Source: Xylocopa sonorina
Taxonomy: Eukaryota > Arthropoda > Insecta > Hymenoptera > Apidae
Assembly: GCF_050948175.1 (NCBI RefSeq)
Contig: NC_135203.1
Coordinates: 2,108,001-2,172,000, forward strand
Length of the DNA: 64,000 nt
Reading direction: 5' to 3'
Position 1 is the first letter of the stretch; each line of letters begins with the position of its first letter. Below the pieces are notes generated by a model. That model was not told the DNA's origin, did no database searches, and saw nothing but the letters and a program-made list of their open reading frames with translations. Position numbers and translations under genes: made by a program. Below are positions 1 to 12,500 of the stretch, piece by piece.

Positions 1-966
1 TTGATTACATGTAGCTTTTTCTTGTTCAACATTGTTAACTGACTCCGTAACGTCGAGGTTAGATGTTGATAACTTGGTAGTCTCTGTAGCTTTACTATTT
101 GTTAAAGTAGTTATAGAATTACTAATTGGGTTTTCTTTTAATGCAATCGAGCTTAGACTAGAAGTCGGAACTTCTGGGCTCGTTAAATCTGATGTTATTG
201 CTAAAGAAGTAGTTGCAGAAAATCCAGCTTGGATCCCACTTTCATTATCCAAACTTTCTGAACTATCTAATCTAGTCAGAGTTTCCGTTTGTGACAAATT
301 TGTTATATACCTGGATAATGTGTTTGTATCAAAACGATTCAGAAGTTGTACTAAAGAAACATTCTCTGTTGTATTAAGTTGTAAGCAATTCTCTAATGGT
401 ACTTCATTCATAGCATCACATTTTTTCACTGAATCAGTCGAAGGAGAAGCAGGACTGACCAAAGTAGACTGTTTTTCCGAACTATAACCTGATTCACCAA
501 TCTCTGGAAGAAGACCTTCTACCTCTGCGTCTTCTACATCTGCATCTTCCACATCCGCATCACTTTCTGCTACAAAGCAATGTTTCCTTTAATCGACATG
601 TATTTAAAACTAATATAAAGTGTTATAATATTGGGAATCCAAATTTCATTAGCATTCAAAGGAATTCAACGTTTAAGTAAAATAAATACTATAGTTTTCA
701 AAATGTAATTCAAAATAATATTTTGCAAACTTGGAGTATTTTACCTGATTCAAGCACACCATTACTTTCTTCAACAATGCTGTTTTTATTCGATCTGAAA
801 TTATCGCCACAGTTACGAATTTCTTGTTTCTTATTTTTTCGATTTTTTCGGGCAGCTTTTTTTTCCTTTTTTAATTGACATTTTGAAGCTGTATGCGAAA
901 TACTATTTCCCATTATATCAAATGTATCTTCAGTACCATTGTTCTTCCTTCTTAAATAAATACAAG

Positions 967-1027
<61 letters not shown>

Positions 1028-4022
1028 TCAGAAATCAAATCATGCAAAAATCATATGCTACAATATGAGTCTCTCTTATTATTTTTAATGTAAAATAATA
1101 ATAATACATAGTTACATTAAAAATAAAAAGAAATAATATTTTTATACCGTGGACACAAAGTATATTTACACATTTCTTCCAATTAAACGAAAATATTCTT
1201 AAATGACATGAAACTTTTTTAAAACTTTATACAATTTTTTATTTAAGTACTGGGGTTATGAAAGAATAATATACCCAATTAATTCTTGTACTCAATATGC
1301 AAATCCATTTAAATGAATATCTTATAATTATGATTGTATAGTTAATAAGTTACCAAAAAGTAATGGTTTTGTTAACTTTCACGTTATTTATCGTAGTAAA
1401 ATAAGATGCACATACATTTCTACTTAATATTTTTATAAATTTCCTTCTTTGTTACTATGGTGATTACTGATTATTTAAACAATATTACATATTTCAGAGA
1501 ATGGCTCTTACTTTAAAACTGGTGGCTGTGGTTTATCTGCCATAACTGGTAGACTGAGATCTAGAAACGGTTCGGTACTTTGCGAAGAATGATGACACTC
1601 AAGACACTGTACCGTAGAAACTAAAACCCCACGAAAAACAAGTTCTGCTCCAAGTAATCTTGTACTAGCCTGATTCCCATAAAACTTTACACGAGATTTA
1701 AGATTCTCTTCAACACCTTCCGGATTAGTTTTTTCATTTAAACCCAATTCTTTCAGAATTATACTCTGATACCTCTAAAAAAATTACATTTCCACTTTCA
1801 GTAAAACAAATTTTTATTACTTCTAGAGTAAAATGATAAATATTAATTTTTCTGGTACTAACTAGCAAACTGATAATGAACTATATACTGCAAATGTTAT
1901 TAGAAATTAATTGATCTCAGAATACTCACTCTAAGATCTTCATTTCGTACTATTTCTAGTAGATGTCTAAGAAGCTCGTGTGAATCATGTTGTCCTCCAT
2001 CCATACATTGCATTGTTTTGTTTTTAAAAGAATTTAATAACTCAGATGGGCTATAGGGTAAACGTCCATCAGAATTTTGCATGTCTACCAGTGTCTTGCA
2101 CAGAATAGAAGTGAAACTACCCCAACCTTCTAAGGTACCCTCTATAGGTGGCTAAAAAAATAAAAAGTAATGTAAGTAAATGTAGATTTTGTAAGGTGTA
2201 ACATTGAATTACATTAGTGACTATTAGGTAAAGCTATACTCCATGTATAGCACTACATATTTATAGCAATAATATTTCATAAATAATTATAACGTAAGTA
2301 AATGAATTATACAAATATATTAACATGTTACATAAATTATAATTATCTAAAGACATTAAATTTTTTGTAAAAATCAGTAATACTAATCAAACTGTTATAC
2401 ATGGTTTTTTAAAATAAACTCACTAAATCAACTTCTTCAGAGGTATTGCTTAGTTTATGTTTGCCGCCTGGTAAAACAAATTTTTGCCCAGGAAGACGTA
2501 GATCTTGGAGAACTTTTACTAAGAAAGATGTTTGTGCTAAACATTGTAGAACTGCATTAAAAAAACAAGTGTTTCCCAAATTCATTAAACCCTGAAATAT
2601 AAGTATGCATATTTCTTTAAATGTTATATATATTGTTATACTTTAGATTTTGTTATATTTATTGATGAACATGTTTCTAATTCATACAAATTCAAAAAAG
2701 TAATCGTTTAATACATTTAATATACATACCCCTACTTTTGGTAGATTATGTAATTCTTTCTCTTTTCCTTTTTTATCTATATCTATTATGGTTTCCTTTG
2801 GATTTTGAACTATTGTCATTTTAGTCTGTTGCGAATTCCTATTTGCTGCAGATCTTTTCATAAATTCTACTATTTCTTGGAGCTGTTTTCTAAACAATTG
2901 GAAATGAGTTTTATATGTAAAAAAAATTGAAAAGTAAAGAAAGTGTAAAGTAATCTTGTATTTCATAGAAAGAATTAAATTGTGTTTCCTATGCCTTTTG
3001 CAAGCTTATCTGTAATTGATAATTTATTTCTATACATACCGAGAATCAGCGTTAACTTTTGCTTCGCATTGGAAACACCAAACTGTCCAATAACGAGTTT
3101 CTACAACCATGACATGACAGTCACTGTGTGGTTTTTTGTAATGTTCTAAAGCATGTCCACCTTCCTCTTTCCCGCAGCCTTGATGTCCACATTGTAAACA
3201 GATCGATATTGTTGAATTTACTATAGATGCCTGAAATTTTTAATGTTTTCATTCAAGAGATATATACATTATTTACCAAACAAATTTAAAATAAATCTAA
3301 CGTTTTGTAAACATACCGTCTCATTAACATTCGCTGAATTATTTTCGCACTGTTTACATAATGGACATTTTGAACTAATTCCTATTTTATTGATACATTT
3401 CTTAACTTTATTAAAGCTCAATGCTTTTGTAATATGTGGACATTTGCTACCTGTAAACATATTAACGTTACACATATATAATTTTCTATTATTTTTAGAT
3501 CGCTTGTAATATAATTGAATGTTTATTTAATTGCAACATTAAGTAAGAAATAATAATATACAATTCGAAACAATTCATGAATTCTTTTGTGTTATATATA
3601 CTGCTTAATTTTCAATTTCTATTTCTTTTAATTACTTTATTGATATTAATAATTTTTTTATACAGGATTCAAACTTTGATGAAATGAAACATAGTATCTG
3701 TTACCAAATTACTATATAATATACATATAATGTTAGTTACTAATTTGCTTTCTGAATTACATTCCAATTGTACCTAGAATTGTACCAATTGTACCTATTC
3801 TAGATTAATTGTTTTAAAAAGTGTCCTTTTAATAGAAAAACATGTACGTATACATATATATATATATATGTTTTTTTTCTACGTATATAGGATTATAGGA
3901 TACATAGAATATATAGGATTATGAGAATTCTAACCTGCACTATTGCATTCGCTAGAAGAATCAGTAGAACCTTCGCTTAATTCTCCATTCGCATCTGGCT
4001 GACGATTACGCTTTTTCGTCAT
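1..4022 (-). CDS. Ubiquitin carboxyl-terminal hydrolase 16/45 (partial; C-terminal end outside the window)
   Basis: A deubiquitinase of the USP16/USP45 type, which removes ubiquitin from histone H2A and other targets. Nine coding exons read on the minus strand: 4022-3935, 3450-3317, 3230-3040, 2889-2730, 2591-2424, 2151-1930, 1774-1512, 950-745 and 569-<1. All junctions are GT-AG and phases agree, giving at least 667 residues. The N-terminus starts MTKKRNRQPD, like the lysine-rich starts of this family. Exons 2-3 carry a ZnF-UBP domain with many Cys/His residues (CPHI, CPLCKQC, CLQCGHQGCG, then HALEHY and WCFQCEAKV). Exon 5 opens with the catalytic Cys box GLMNLGNTCFFNAVLQCL. Exon 6 has the QHDSHELLRHLLE box. 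Exon 7 has the ECHHSS zinc-finger segment of the catalytic domain. Exons 8-9 encode a basic, then acidic and Ser/Thr-rich insertion, which is where USP16 and USP45 have a long linker. The catalytic His box must lie beyond the left edge. Family assignment is strong; choice between USP16 and USP45 is not possible, and insects have a single gene. Confidence 0.9.
968..1027. repeat. (ATT)n microsatellite
   Basis: About twenty perfect ATT units inside an intron of the USP gene, just upstream (on the gene's strand) of the exon at 950-745. It makes a spurious poly-tyrosine reading frame on the plus strand. Likely length-polymorphic. Confidence 0.95.
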
Positions 4023-4765
4023 CTTGATTTATTTCTAAATTGGACCGTATCTATTGTTATGGATCTCGATTTTTACAGTTTAGTAGTTTAGTAAACAAAA
4101 AAAGCATGTGGAAATTTGGATACACGAAATATCCTAGGAACTGCTTACATTAACCACAATGACTTTTGATTGATAAACGTTGCTATTTATATTTCTCTTT
4201 CAATTCGTTAAATTATTTCTAGGCAACATTACAACATTTAATTATATTACATACTGGAAACAAACTATAGATGCGAACTATTTTACATAAAAATATTGCT
4301 ATCACAATTATTTCTTCTTACACAATTCACGTACACACCATCGTTCTCAGTGTCGGTAACACATTCTAATACATTTGCAAACTGTCGAACATGAAGAAGT
4401 AGGGTCGACAACCTAACGAATTTAGTAAATACTAGCCTAAAAGATTTCCAGGCATTTTCTTTCTAAGAAGTTAGATATACAGTATAGATAACTAAGAGTG
4501 TTCTTCCAGATAAGATTTCTCCATTATTATGGAACGTTTGAAATTTGTCTACTTTATGTAAGTATGCAATTATTCTAATCAATTAAATTTAATAATGATA
4601 AACACTGCATAAGCATTAAGCATTACGTGTTCTCGTCCACCGTTATGATATAAATAGGCAGTAACGAGCAAAATGAAATTTCCTATAATCGATCATTTTT
4701 ATCGTAACACATTCAAAATATTTTGTATGCTTTTAAAACTTGCGCTATAATATCTTACTCTTTGT

Positions 4766-4776
4766 AGAGAGAGAGA

Positions 4777-4813
<37 letters not shown>

Positions 4814-4814
4814 G
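4766..4814. repeat. (GA)n simple repeat
   Basis: A run of GA dinucleotides with two small interruptions. GA tracts of this kind are common in insect promoters and bind GAGA-type factors, but this one lies 0.75 kb upstream of the USP start and over 1.3 kb upstream of the cuticle gene promoter, so no role can be assigned. Confidence 0.85.
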
Positions 4815-5734
4815 AATATTAAAATGAGAAAGCTCCACATTACATTCGAGGATATATTAAAAAATATGCATTGTTGATAATTAAAGGTAAATAAAAACTT
4901 ATTAGCAGATAAAATGTTTTCCGTGGCAAGAAAACATACGTATCTCGAAGGTGAAAAGAAATGTAATAAAAAGATTTGTACTTATTATCAGAAACACGAA
5001 TACTTGATTGAAAGTAATGCATTTATCACAGAGTACCTAGTGATTTCTTGGCATTAAAAGGAAAACGTACAACAATAATCCGCGGCGGATCGAATGACTA
5101 AAGGCCAAGAAGGAGATATACAGCTGATAGATCCACGAGGTAGCGTATCATTAATGTGGTATCAAAAAATACAGGGGGACTTTGTACGAAACTTGAAGGA
5201 AATTGCATGATGTAATAATTGTCCTGTGGGAGTGTCTAGAATAGCACTCGAATACTACAATACCAATGTTGCACATTATGGGAACTATTGTTACAGATTT
5301 TGCAATCTATTACTGTTTTTGCCTCACTGAGAACTCCCACGTGACTTTCACTTATGTCTCCGCGATTTCAAAGTCTTTCGTGTTCTATTCTGTCGTCGCT
5401 ACTTCCTCTTCTCGTCTTTGCGTTGACACCTGCGAGGAGACTTCCGTTCTTTCTTGTCGATGCCCTGCGTGCACTTTCATCGTAGTCGACGCTTGTACCT
5501 ATCTGTTTCATTCCCTTTTTCCTTTTTTTTGTTTGCGTCTATACTCAGACGAGAGTTTCAACCTTTCCGATAAAGTAATCGAAAATCGTAAATATATACG
5601 TGTAAATATGTATAATAAGGAAAATAGATAGTATCCTAAACGTAGTACGTACGTATGCGTGTACCTTTGTATTGTAGTATACATACATACATAGTACCAT
5701 AGATACTATTATAATGTAAGTCTTGTTAAATGTG

Positions 5735-5990
5735 TATATCAGGCAATGGTGGCTCTTGACTAAAATTAATGGGGATGCTGCACAATTCCGTACAAAGATT
5801 TTTGTATCTATTTCATAAACTTTGGGACGGCTACTGACATTAAGCTTAAGAATTATATACTATACAAGTATAAAGAAAGAATTAAGGAAAAAAAAGACTT
5901 ATTATATCAAATGTTATCAAGTGTATATCGATATCATATATCGATGATATTAAGTGAAAACAGGGGCTGCTACAGTTCAATAGTGATATC
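5735..5990 (+). repeat. Dispersed repeat D2, diverged copy
   Basis: Shares a long imperfect match with 27610-27745 and 39378-39590. The common core includes the words TACAAAGATTTTTG, CATAAACT, TTAAGCTTAAG and ACAAGTATAAAGAAAGAATTAA. The two other copies each lie a few hundred bases upstream of a parvin fragment; this one has no gene fragment attached, so D2 is an independent repeat rather than part of the parvin gene. No open frame and no clear termini were seen. Confidence 0.7.
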
Positions 5991-6209
5991 AGGTATTTCT
6001 GATCGTTAAAAGCATATTTAAAAATTCCTTACAAACTGATTATTTTCATGAACTTTTCCAGATCGAGAGGTAGAAATGCTCGATTAGCATGGACTGTTCA
6101 ATATCACACCTTCCCGTTGTTAATTTTAGAGGTAATCAAGGTTGAATGTGCAGTTAGAGAGCACACATGGTGGAAATGGAAAAGGTGGCGATTGTCCACC
6201 GTTTCGCTC

Positions 6210-6218
6210 TATATATAA
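6210..6218 (+). promoter_or_regulatory. Candidate TATA box of the cuticular protein gene
   Basis: TATATATAA in a GC-richer context (CGCTC before, CGGCAGG after). Cuticle genes of insects commonly use TATA promoters. The first coding exon at 6917 is preceded by a good splice acceptor ending at 6891 (TATATACAG), so a 5' untranslated exon upstream is expected and this TATA box is the best-placed candidate. An initiator-like TCAGT at about 6329 is an alternative start region. Confidence 0.45.
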
Positions 6219-6916
6219 CGGCAGGTAGCACCCCACGAGGTGTATTAAGAACGTTCACCGCATCTGCGGTAACATGGTTTCCAGTTACAAGGTATACTTG
6301 CTCCTCAAAGCATTTACGATTCACCGATCAGTGTAACAACGTGCTCATCGTTTCGAATACTAATCAGTAGCCGATAATTACATATATAATATCTTAATTA
6401 TAAAGCAACAAAATTTATAATACGATATCCGACATTCGTGGGATATATTTACTCTGTGCATCCTCGGTTATCGTGAATATTACAGTGCATCGTATCGTCT
6501 GTGGTGCAGAGTTTTTACAGTTTTCGCAAGTGCTGGCATCGGTGTAAATTAATTTCATTCGAGACGTCTACGTTCAGTGAAAAGTGTCTCTCCGAAGTGT
6601 CTCTATTTGTTTAATTCGCGTATCTTTTGTTTCCGTTGCATGCATGCAGTCACTTCAAAAACTGTCCCATCTAAAATGATACATGATACACATAATGGAT
6701 GTTATTTCGCAATTGATCAACAGCTAATAAATATTATATACAACAATAGAAAAATATTTCGTTGATTTCAACATATTCCGTTGTCTGTCTCCGAATTTGT
6801 TTGAATTTAAACATAAAATTTCAATTTGAAATAAAATGAGCGAAAGAGATAAATTTAAAAATGATTAATTGTATTTTACTATTTATATACAGAAATTATC
6901 ACCTCCTGCCGTTAAG

Positions 6917-9476
6917 ATGTCGCCATGGCTAATGACAATTTTCTGTCTGGCTACCGCGGGTTGCTCTAACGTCACAGATCAACAAACATCCGAGACGCAT
7001 CACGATCAGCAGGTAGCGATCTTGAAACAGATCAGAAAAGTGAACGAGGACGGTTCTTATACGTATGGTTACGAAGCAGGCGATGGATCTTTCAAGGTAA
7101 GAACTATACAGCTATCTATTTTAATTTGAAATATACGTAGGAGGCGCATTTTGCGTTTCTTTATACAATTTCTATTATATATACGACTTTCTATTGATTT
7201 TAACACGCGTTACAACTTTAGAGAGGATTTTAGGTGTGTCTAGTAGAGCATACCAAAAAATGCCCAATACGTAATAAATACCGGATAAAAAATTCTATCT
7301 GTTCGCGTTTTATTCAATTTTACACAATTTCTTAATAAATAATACAATAAACATAATATAATATAAAGTAATTGAAGAAAGAATACTCAGCCGAGAATGA
7401 TTAAAATTAATATGGCTGTGTAATTTATTCGTGGAACAGTTTCAAATCAATTCAGCTCACGATAGTTTCCTGAACGCAAGAAATTATTGTCAGGTCGAGA
7501 GTCGTGACGTTCTAGGCAACATCAAGGGTACATTCGGTTTCGTTGACGCAGACGGCGAGATAAAAAGAGTGTCGTACTCTTCCTCTAACGGGACAGGATT
7601 TAAAGCAACCACCGTGTCGCCATTACAGGAACACGTGTCCGTCGTGCAGAGCGTTCCGCGCGTGAATCGTACCATCGCTACCAAAAAGCCAACCACCATT
7701 TATCCTTCTTCCACCGAAGCGTCCACGAAATCATCGGTGGTCCAATCGATACCACGAAACAGAAAGACCACGACAACTTCAACGACCACAACTACAACAA
7801 CTACCACGGAACAACCAAAGGCGATAATCGGACATTATTTGAAAGAAATTGGTAAAAATAGGTCGCGTTTCATTATCAATGGTCAACAAAGACCGTTGAT
7901 AATAGAAGAAGAAAGCGGAGAAGATGAAGATTCCCAAATAAATCGGCCAACCACTGATGACAAGACTTCCACGTATAGAAGAGTCATTTTTACTAAACGA
8001 CCGATCGATCAGACACTCGGGCCGATTTCTGAGGATTTCGAAGGGAAAGAAGATAATAGCAAGGTGGCCACTGGGAACGATTTGAGGAGACAATTGCACG
8101 AAGAGACTACGAAAGCTACTCCGCTCCTACAAAGTAGCAGTGATGATCATTCCGACGTTTATGGCGGTTCTTTATCTACGTCTCGACCTCTGTTCACTAT
8201 GTCCACTCCTCCAAGGTTTCTTCAACGTGGACCGGCCAGTCGAGTTCCAAGACCTAAAGTTTACGTAAATCGAGAGAACCTTGCCTCGGGAAGATACGAA
8301 AACGTCAAGTACGACAATTCAAGAGTATATGAAACGGAAACAAAGGCGCCTCAAGAGGAACGGACTGAACCTCAACCGGTTTTAATTCGTGGTCAGACAC
8401 GGGTGCCTGAAAATCGGGAGTATATACGACAAAGCACGACGGAACCGATCTTCGTCAGACAGCAGCCTGATTTGTTTCTACGAGAATTGCCAGAGGGGAG
8501 AATTTTGGTCCCCTCTCGACAGGCTAGTCTCGAAGAAGGGTCCGCATATAGACCAATTCCAATCGACAGAATTCTACTACGTCCTTTACCCAATCAACAA
8601 CCACTTTACTCGACAACCACAGATGCGAATATTCATTATCTCACTGAAAACCCCCTACCAGAGCAGGATGAAGACCCAAGAGTCATGACAGCACCAGGTT
8701 ACATGCGCCCAAGACTTTTCCCACGACCTGTGATTTTTCAGGAACCAGAGACAAGACCTAGACCCATTCAAAAGCCTGTCGCGGCAGCTATTCATCATCC
8801 AATGGATGATAGAGAGTACCCAACAACGCCAGAATATACCTACAGGGGCAACACCATTGCCTTGCCTCCAGAACCAGCGAATCCAATCAGTCCACCGTTG
8901 AGTAGGCGTGACTTCCAATTGTTATTAAAAAAATTGCTCGTCAGCCAGTACGGTATCCAGGCTCTCTCTTATCCGAAAAGTTATCTAGACGATGCTCTAT
9001 ATGATCAGCAACCGTATCCCTCTTATCAGCCAGGTTATCAGACTACCGCACCTCGTCCAGATGCAGTCAGCTACGATCAACAGGTACCTCTTCAGTACGG
9101 AGATCGTGTTCCTATAAGACGCCCTGTTTATACCAAAGCCTTGAATCCTGTCTATCAACCTCAAGAGTACGATGATTACAGTGACGGGAGATACTCAAAG
9201 AGAGTCTACAGACAGAAGTTCTATACGCAAGAGATCGCCGACGATGGAGACGAAGTATTGCCAGCTCCTATCAGAGAAGCTTTGTTGCTGAGGATGTTGC
9301 AATTGGCGATTAATGCCGGACAACCTCGTATAGTTTCTACTCCGGTTATGACTACGACAACAACGACAACATCAAGCTATCGGAAAACTGGGCCAGTTAG
9401 AAACGTGCAGGTAATCACCGAAGAAGATGAAGAAGAGGAAGAAGAAAAGGATGCGACGAAGAAGAAACTTGAATGA
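6917..9476 (+). CDS. Cuticular protein with RR-type chitin-binding domain and long extension (720 aa)
   Basis: A secreted structural protein of the cuticle. Two coding exons, 6917-7096 and 7494-9476, join in phase 0. Residues 1-17 (MSPWLMTIFCLATAGCS) look like a signal peptide. Residues about 38-90 form a chitin_bind_4 (Rebers-Riddiford) domain: GSYTYGYEAGDGSF before the intron, then ESRD.LGNIKGTFGFVDADG after it; the G-x-Y/F-G-F-VD pattern is diagnostic. The remaining 600 residues are unusual for a CPR protein: a Thr run at about 155-168, many Pro/Arg/Tyr-rich stretches, and an acidic tail (EEDEEEEEEK). A second Thr run lies near the C-terminus. Most RR proteins are 100-250 aa, so this belongs to the small group with long low-complexity extensions. 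The start is fixed by the signal peptide; splice acceptor TATATACAG at 6884-6891 indicates a spliced 5' UTR. Confidence 0.88.
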
Positions 9477-12400
9477 CGTTCATATGTCTTTTCGAAGTGA
9501 TTTCAATCTTGGAATCAAAGAATGTTTAGATTAATATCAACGAATTAATCTTAGTTAATTCCTTTTCGTAAATAATATATTCACTTTCTTTGTCTACATC
9601 GCGTGTACGATTATACATTTAGAGAATGAAGAAGTTAAATTTCTCACAGGAAGGAAACCATACGATTTCGCCCAGAAGTTAATTATTATTATAGCTGCTG
9701 TCGTGCAAAATTTTCTTGAATTAAAAAATGCTTGCTTTCCTTTTTAATTCAACTGTCCTTTGAAATGTTTAGTTTATCCTTTAATGCGAAGCACTTTGTA
9801 CAGAACAGCGTGCGAATAAAGGAGAGAAGCAAAGCCAATATGCTCTAATGCAGTTTTCACGGAAGAGACTGGAACTGTCAGCGAAACGAATCCGTTTCTC
9901 AGAAAGGGAAATGTCTCGCGTGAGTTTGTCCATCGATTTTCACCGCAACAACTTTCAAGTGTCTTGCAACGGCCGTTTTCACTCTCGAATCAGATAGTCG
10001 CTGTCTTTAGATTACTTCGGATGCGAACGCAATTAAAGGAACCTATATATGCTATGATTACGTCGATCTTGCATATACATAAGTTGCATTACACTTACTA
10101 CATATAGTTGCATTATATTTCATCCTGCGTTACGTATCATCGCGTTCGATTACAATATAGCGTTATAGTATTAGTCGAGCATCACATACACGTAATACAA
10201 TCATATTGTACCTTTTGTTCCGTATCTGCTAGCCTCAAAATTGCAATAACGATACGAATCATTTCAATTTTGTGGCACGGTGAAATATATTAAATATAAA
10301 GCAACGTATCAGTAAAATCCGATCAACAACATTATTTAAATAAATAAACTGCCTATAATTTACATTCGTTTAAAATATATATACGTACAGTAAAACAAAG
10401 GAAGATTTCAGTAGCCTTTTTTTTCTATTAACGAGTAAATTGCACTACCAATAATACCTACGAATATAATATAATACAGTGTCACTGTATCTACATTATA
10501 TTGTTAGTATTCGACAGAAATTCATTGCAAGGATATTTATAACATGTACTACATATAAATCGTAGTCAAGTCACTTGACGATATCTTCCTTTAGCCTTTC
10601 TTTCATTGTAAATATAATGTCATAAAAAAATTAGTCTAGTATCATGTACCTACGTTATCGTACAAGTATCGTACAGGTATCTAGGCAGAATGAGACACAG
10701 ATCGTAGACTGTAAGGCGTGAGAATTCATTTCACAAGTGTCTGAGAGCCGCCGTGTCAGGAAAGAATAATAATGTGTTTACCGTTTGGTAATTAGCATCG
10801 TGGGTTGCGACATTTCAACCGCGACATACGAGAACTCATACTTGTTGACTACACATGGCTTCCACGATGGCTATAGAACCCAAACGTAAATCATGGGACT
10901 TCGCATACACTGTTCAAGTATTTAGAAGTCGCGTAGTACCTTGCTAAACCTTTAGGTAGCGTTTTTTCCTCGTGCAAACTTGACCCTTGTTCAGGATAAG
11001 GTTCCAAGGTTTCAATTTTAGTTTTATACGGTTACCGAGTACACTACTTTTCTTGCTATTGCGTTAACGATGCAATGTTATTTCATAAGAATGAATTCGA
11101 CGAGTTCTTTCCTCGTTGAAGAGATATTTTGGTGTACGAATTCGATAAAATTTCGTGCTATCCATCCCAACTATATAAGCGTTCGATAAGATAATATAAA
11201 ATTGATATTTTTACGATTCATAGAATAATAGGATATTTATATAGAACAGAATGAAATAGTATTGCAGTAATATACGAGACAATTTCCTCTTAGAACCGTA
11301 GGTGACCTATGAATTTTTCTCTGGACAGTGAATGCATACGTGAACAGTTGTCGTTAAAAGACAGAAGTGTTTCCCAACTGGACGGCGATTTTTTGCTCTG
11401 GAATTTGTAACTTCCGGTATCCTGTGAACGTGCACGAATGCCACGCGTACATTTTAGCACGTATTATAACGGCGGTGTAGCTGAAGCCTTCGAACTACCT
11501 AATTATAGACCAACCGTTCATTTCACTTACTTTTCTTCCCATCGTTGGTAGAAAACTGTTGCAAAACAGTAGGACAATTAATCGTCTTGATGTTCATACC
11601 TGTATATACATATTACATTCACTAGAGAGATGTATGCACGATCCGCGGAAAAGTGAGGAAGAAAGGGAAAGAAAGTAGATTTCGCAGGAATCGGATAGGA
11701 TCTTGGCATGTTCTCGAGCTGAGCTAACAATGGTGTAGTAAAATATTCAAAGAGAGGAAGAGAGAGATAGAGCTGCACGAAATGTATTCTGAGACTTATT
11801 CTACCGACGAATGCACACTATACGTGTAGAAGGAATTATTTCCACGAAATGCGAAAGCGTTTTTATTTATTTCCTATTTAAAGATATGTTTAAAGTATGT
11901 TCACGCACAGAAGAAGATTGTTACATTTAGTTGTTATTAAGTATCTTGCTGTTGTACACTGCTGCAAGTTGTATTAAAAAGTTAGACAACTTGATCTAAA
12001 TTTGATAGACATATATATTTGAATTGAACAAAATATGTTTTCAATTATGATAGTTACAATTAATGTAATGGCGTGAATTCTAAATTAATTACATAGTCGA
12101 TAATGTAATGAGAATGCCAAAACTGTAATTTATTTCTATCACTTGTGGAATTTGTACGCGAAATAAACTAAACGAATTAATAAATAATAAAGAATGTTCT
12201 CAAAAAGTTTGTTCTTCATTTATAAAGGGAAATAACGATTTAAACGAGAAGTATATAATTTCTTTTTGCATTTAACAGCAAACTACTTTTCTATCTACAT
12301 GCAATTTTCTATAACATGTAAGATTACAAATATTAATATAACAGTATGTAGCAATAACTCCAAGTAACTCGGTAAATATATAATATCTATATACAGTTAT

Positions 12401-12500
12401 AATTATCAAAATTGACACTAATCCTTTCGTTAGAATAAGTGTAATTAATGTGTTCTAATGCAAGACACTTAGAAAAATGTTTCTCGCGATGAGTGTTTAT
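9477..12500. other. Intergenic region between two convergent genes
   Basis: Three kilobases with the 3' ends of the cuticular protein gene (left) and the SLC17 gene (right, minus strand). AATAAA occurs at about 9816 and could be the polyadenylation signal of the cuticular gene. No reading frame with recognisable content and no RNA gene was seen. Confidence 0.5.

Larger units (their letters stand above)
4023..6209. other. Intergenic region between USP16/45 and the cuticular protein gene
   Basis: No convincing gene. It holds a (GA)n tract, a copy of a dispersed repeat near 5735-5990, and a GC-richer patch at about 5330-5520 open in one plus frame (a 121-codon frame, 5266-5631) whose product resembles nothing I recognise. 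The USP promoter should lie just above 4022. Confidence 0.5.

Noticed and set aside
883..1068. Plus-strand frame encoding a run of tyrosines
   Set aside because: It is an artefact of the (ATT)n microsatellite inside a USP intron.
5266..5631. 121-codon plus-strand open frame
   Set aside because: No recognisable domain, odd Cys/Phe/Ser composition, no splice-compatible partner; the GC-richer patch may be promoter-like or an old repeat. Not called as a gene.
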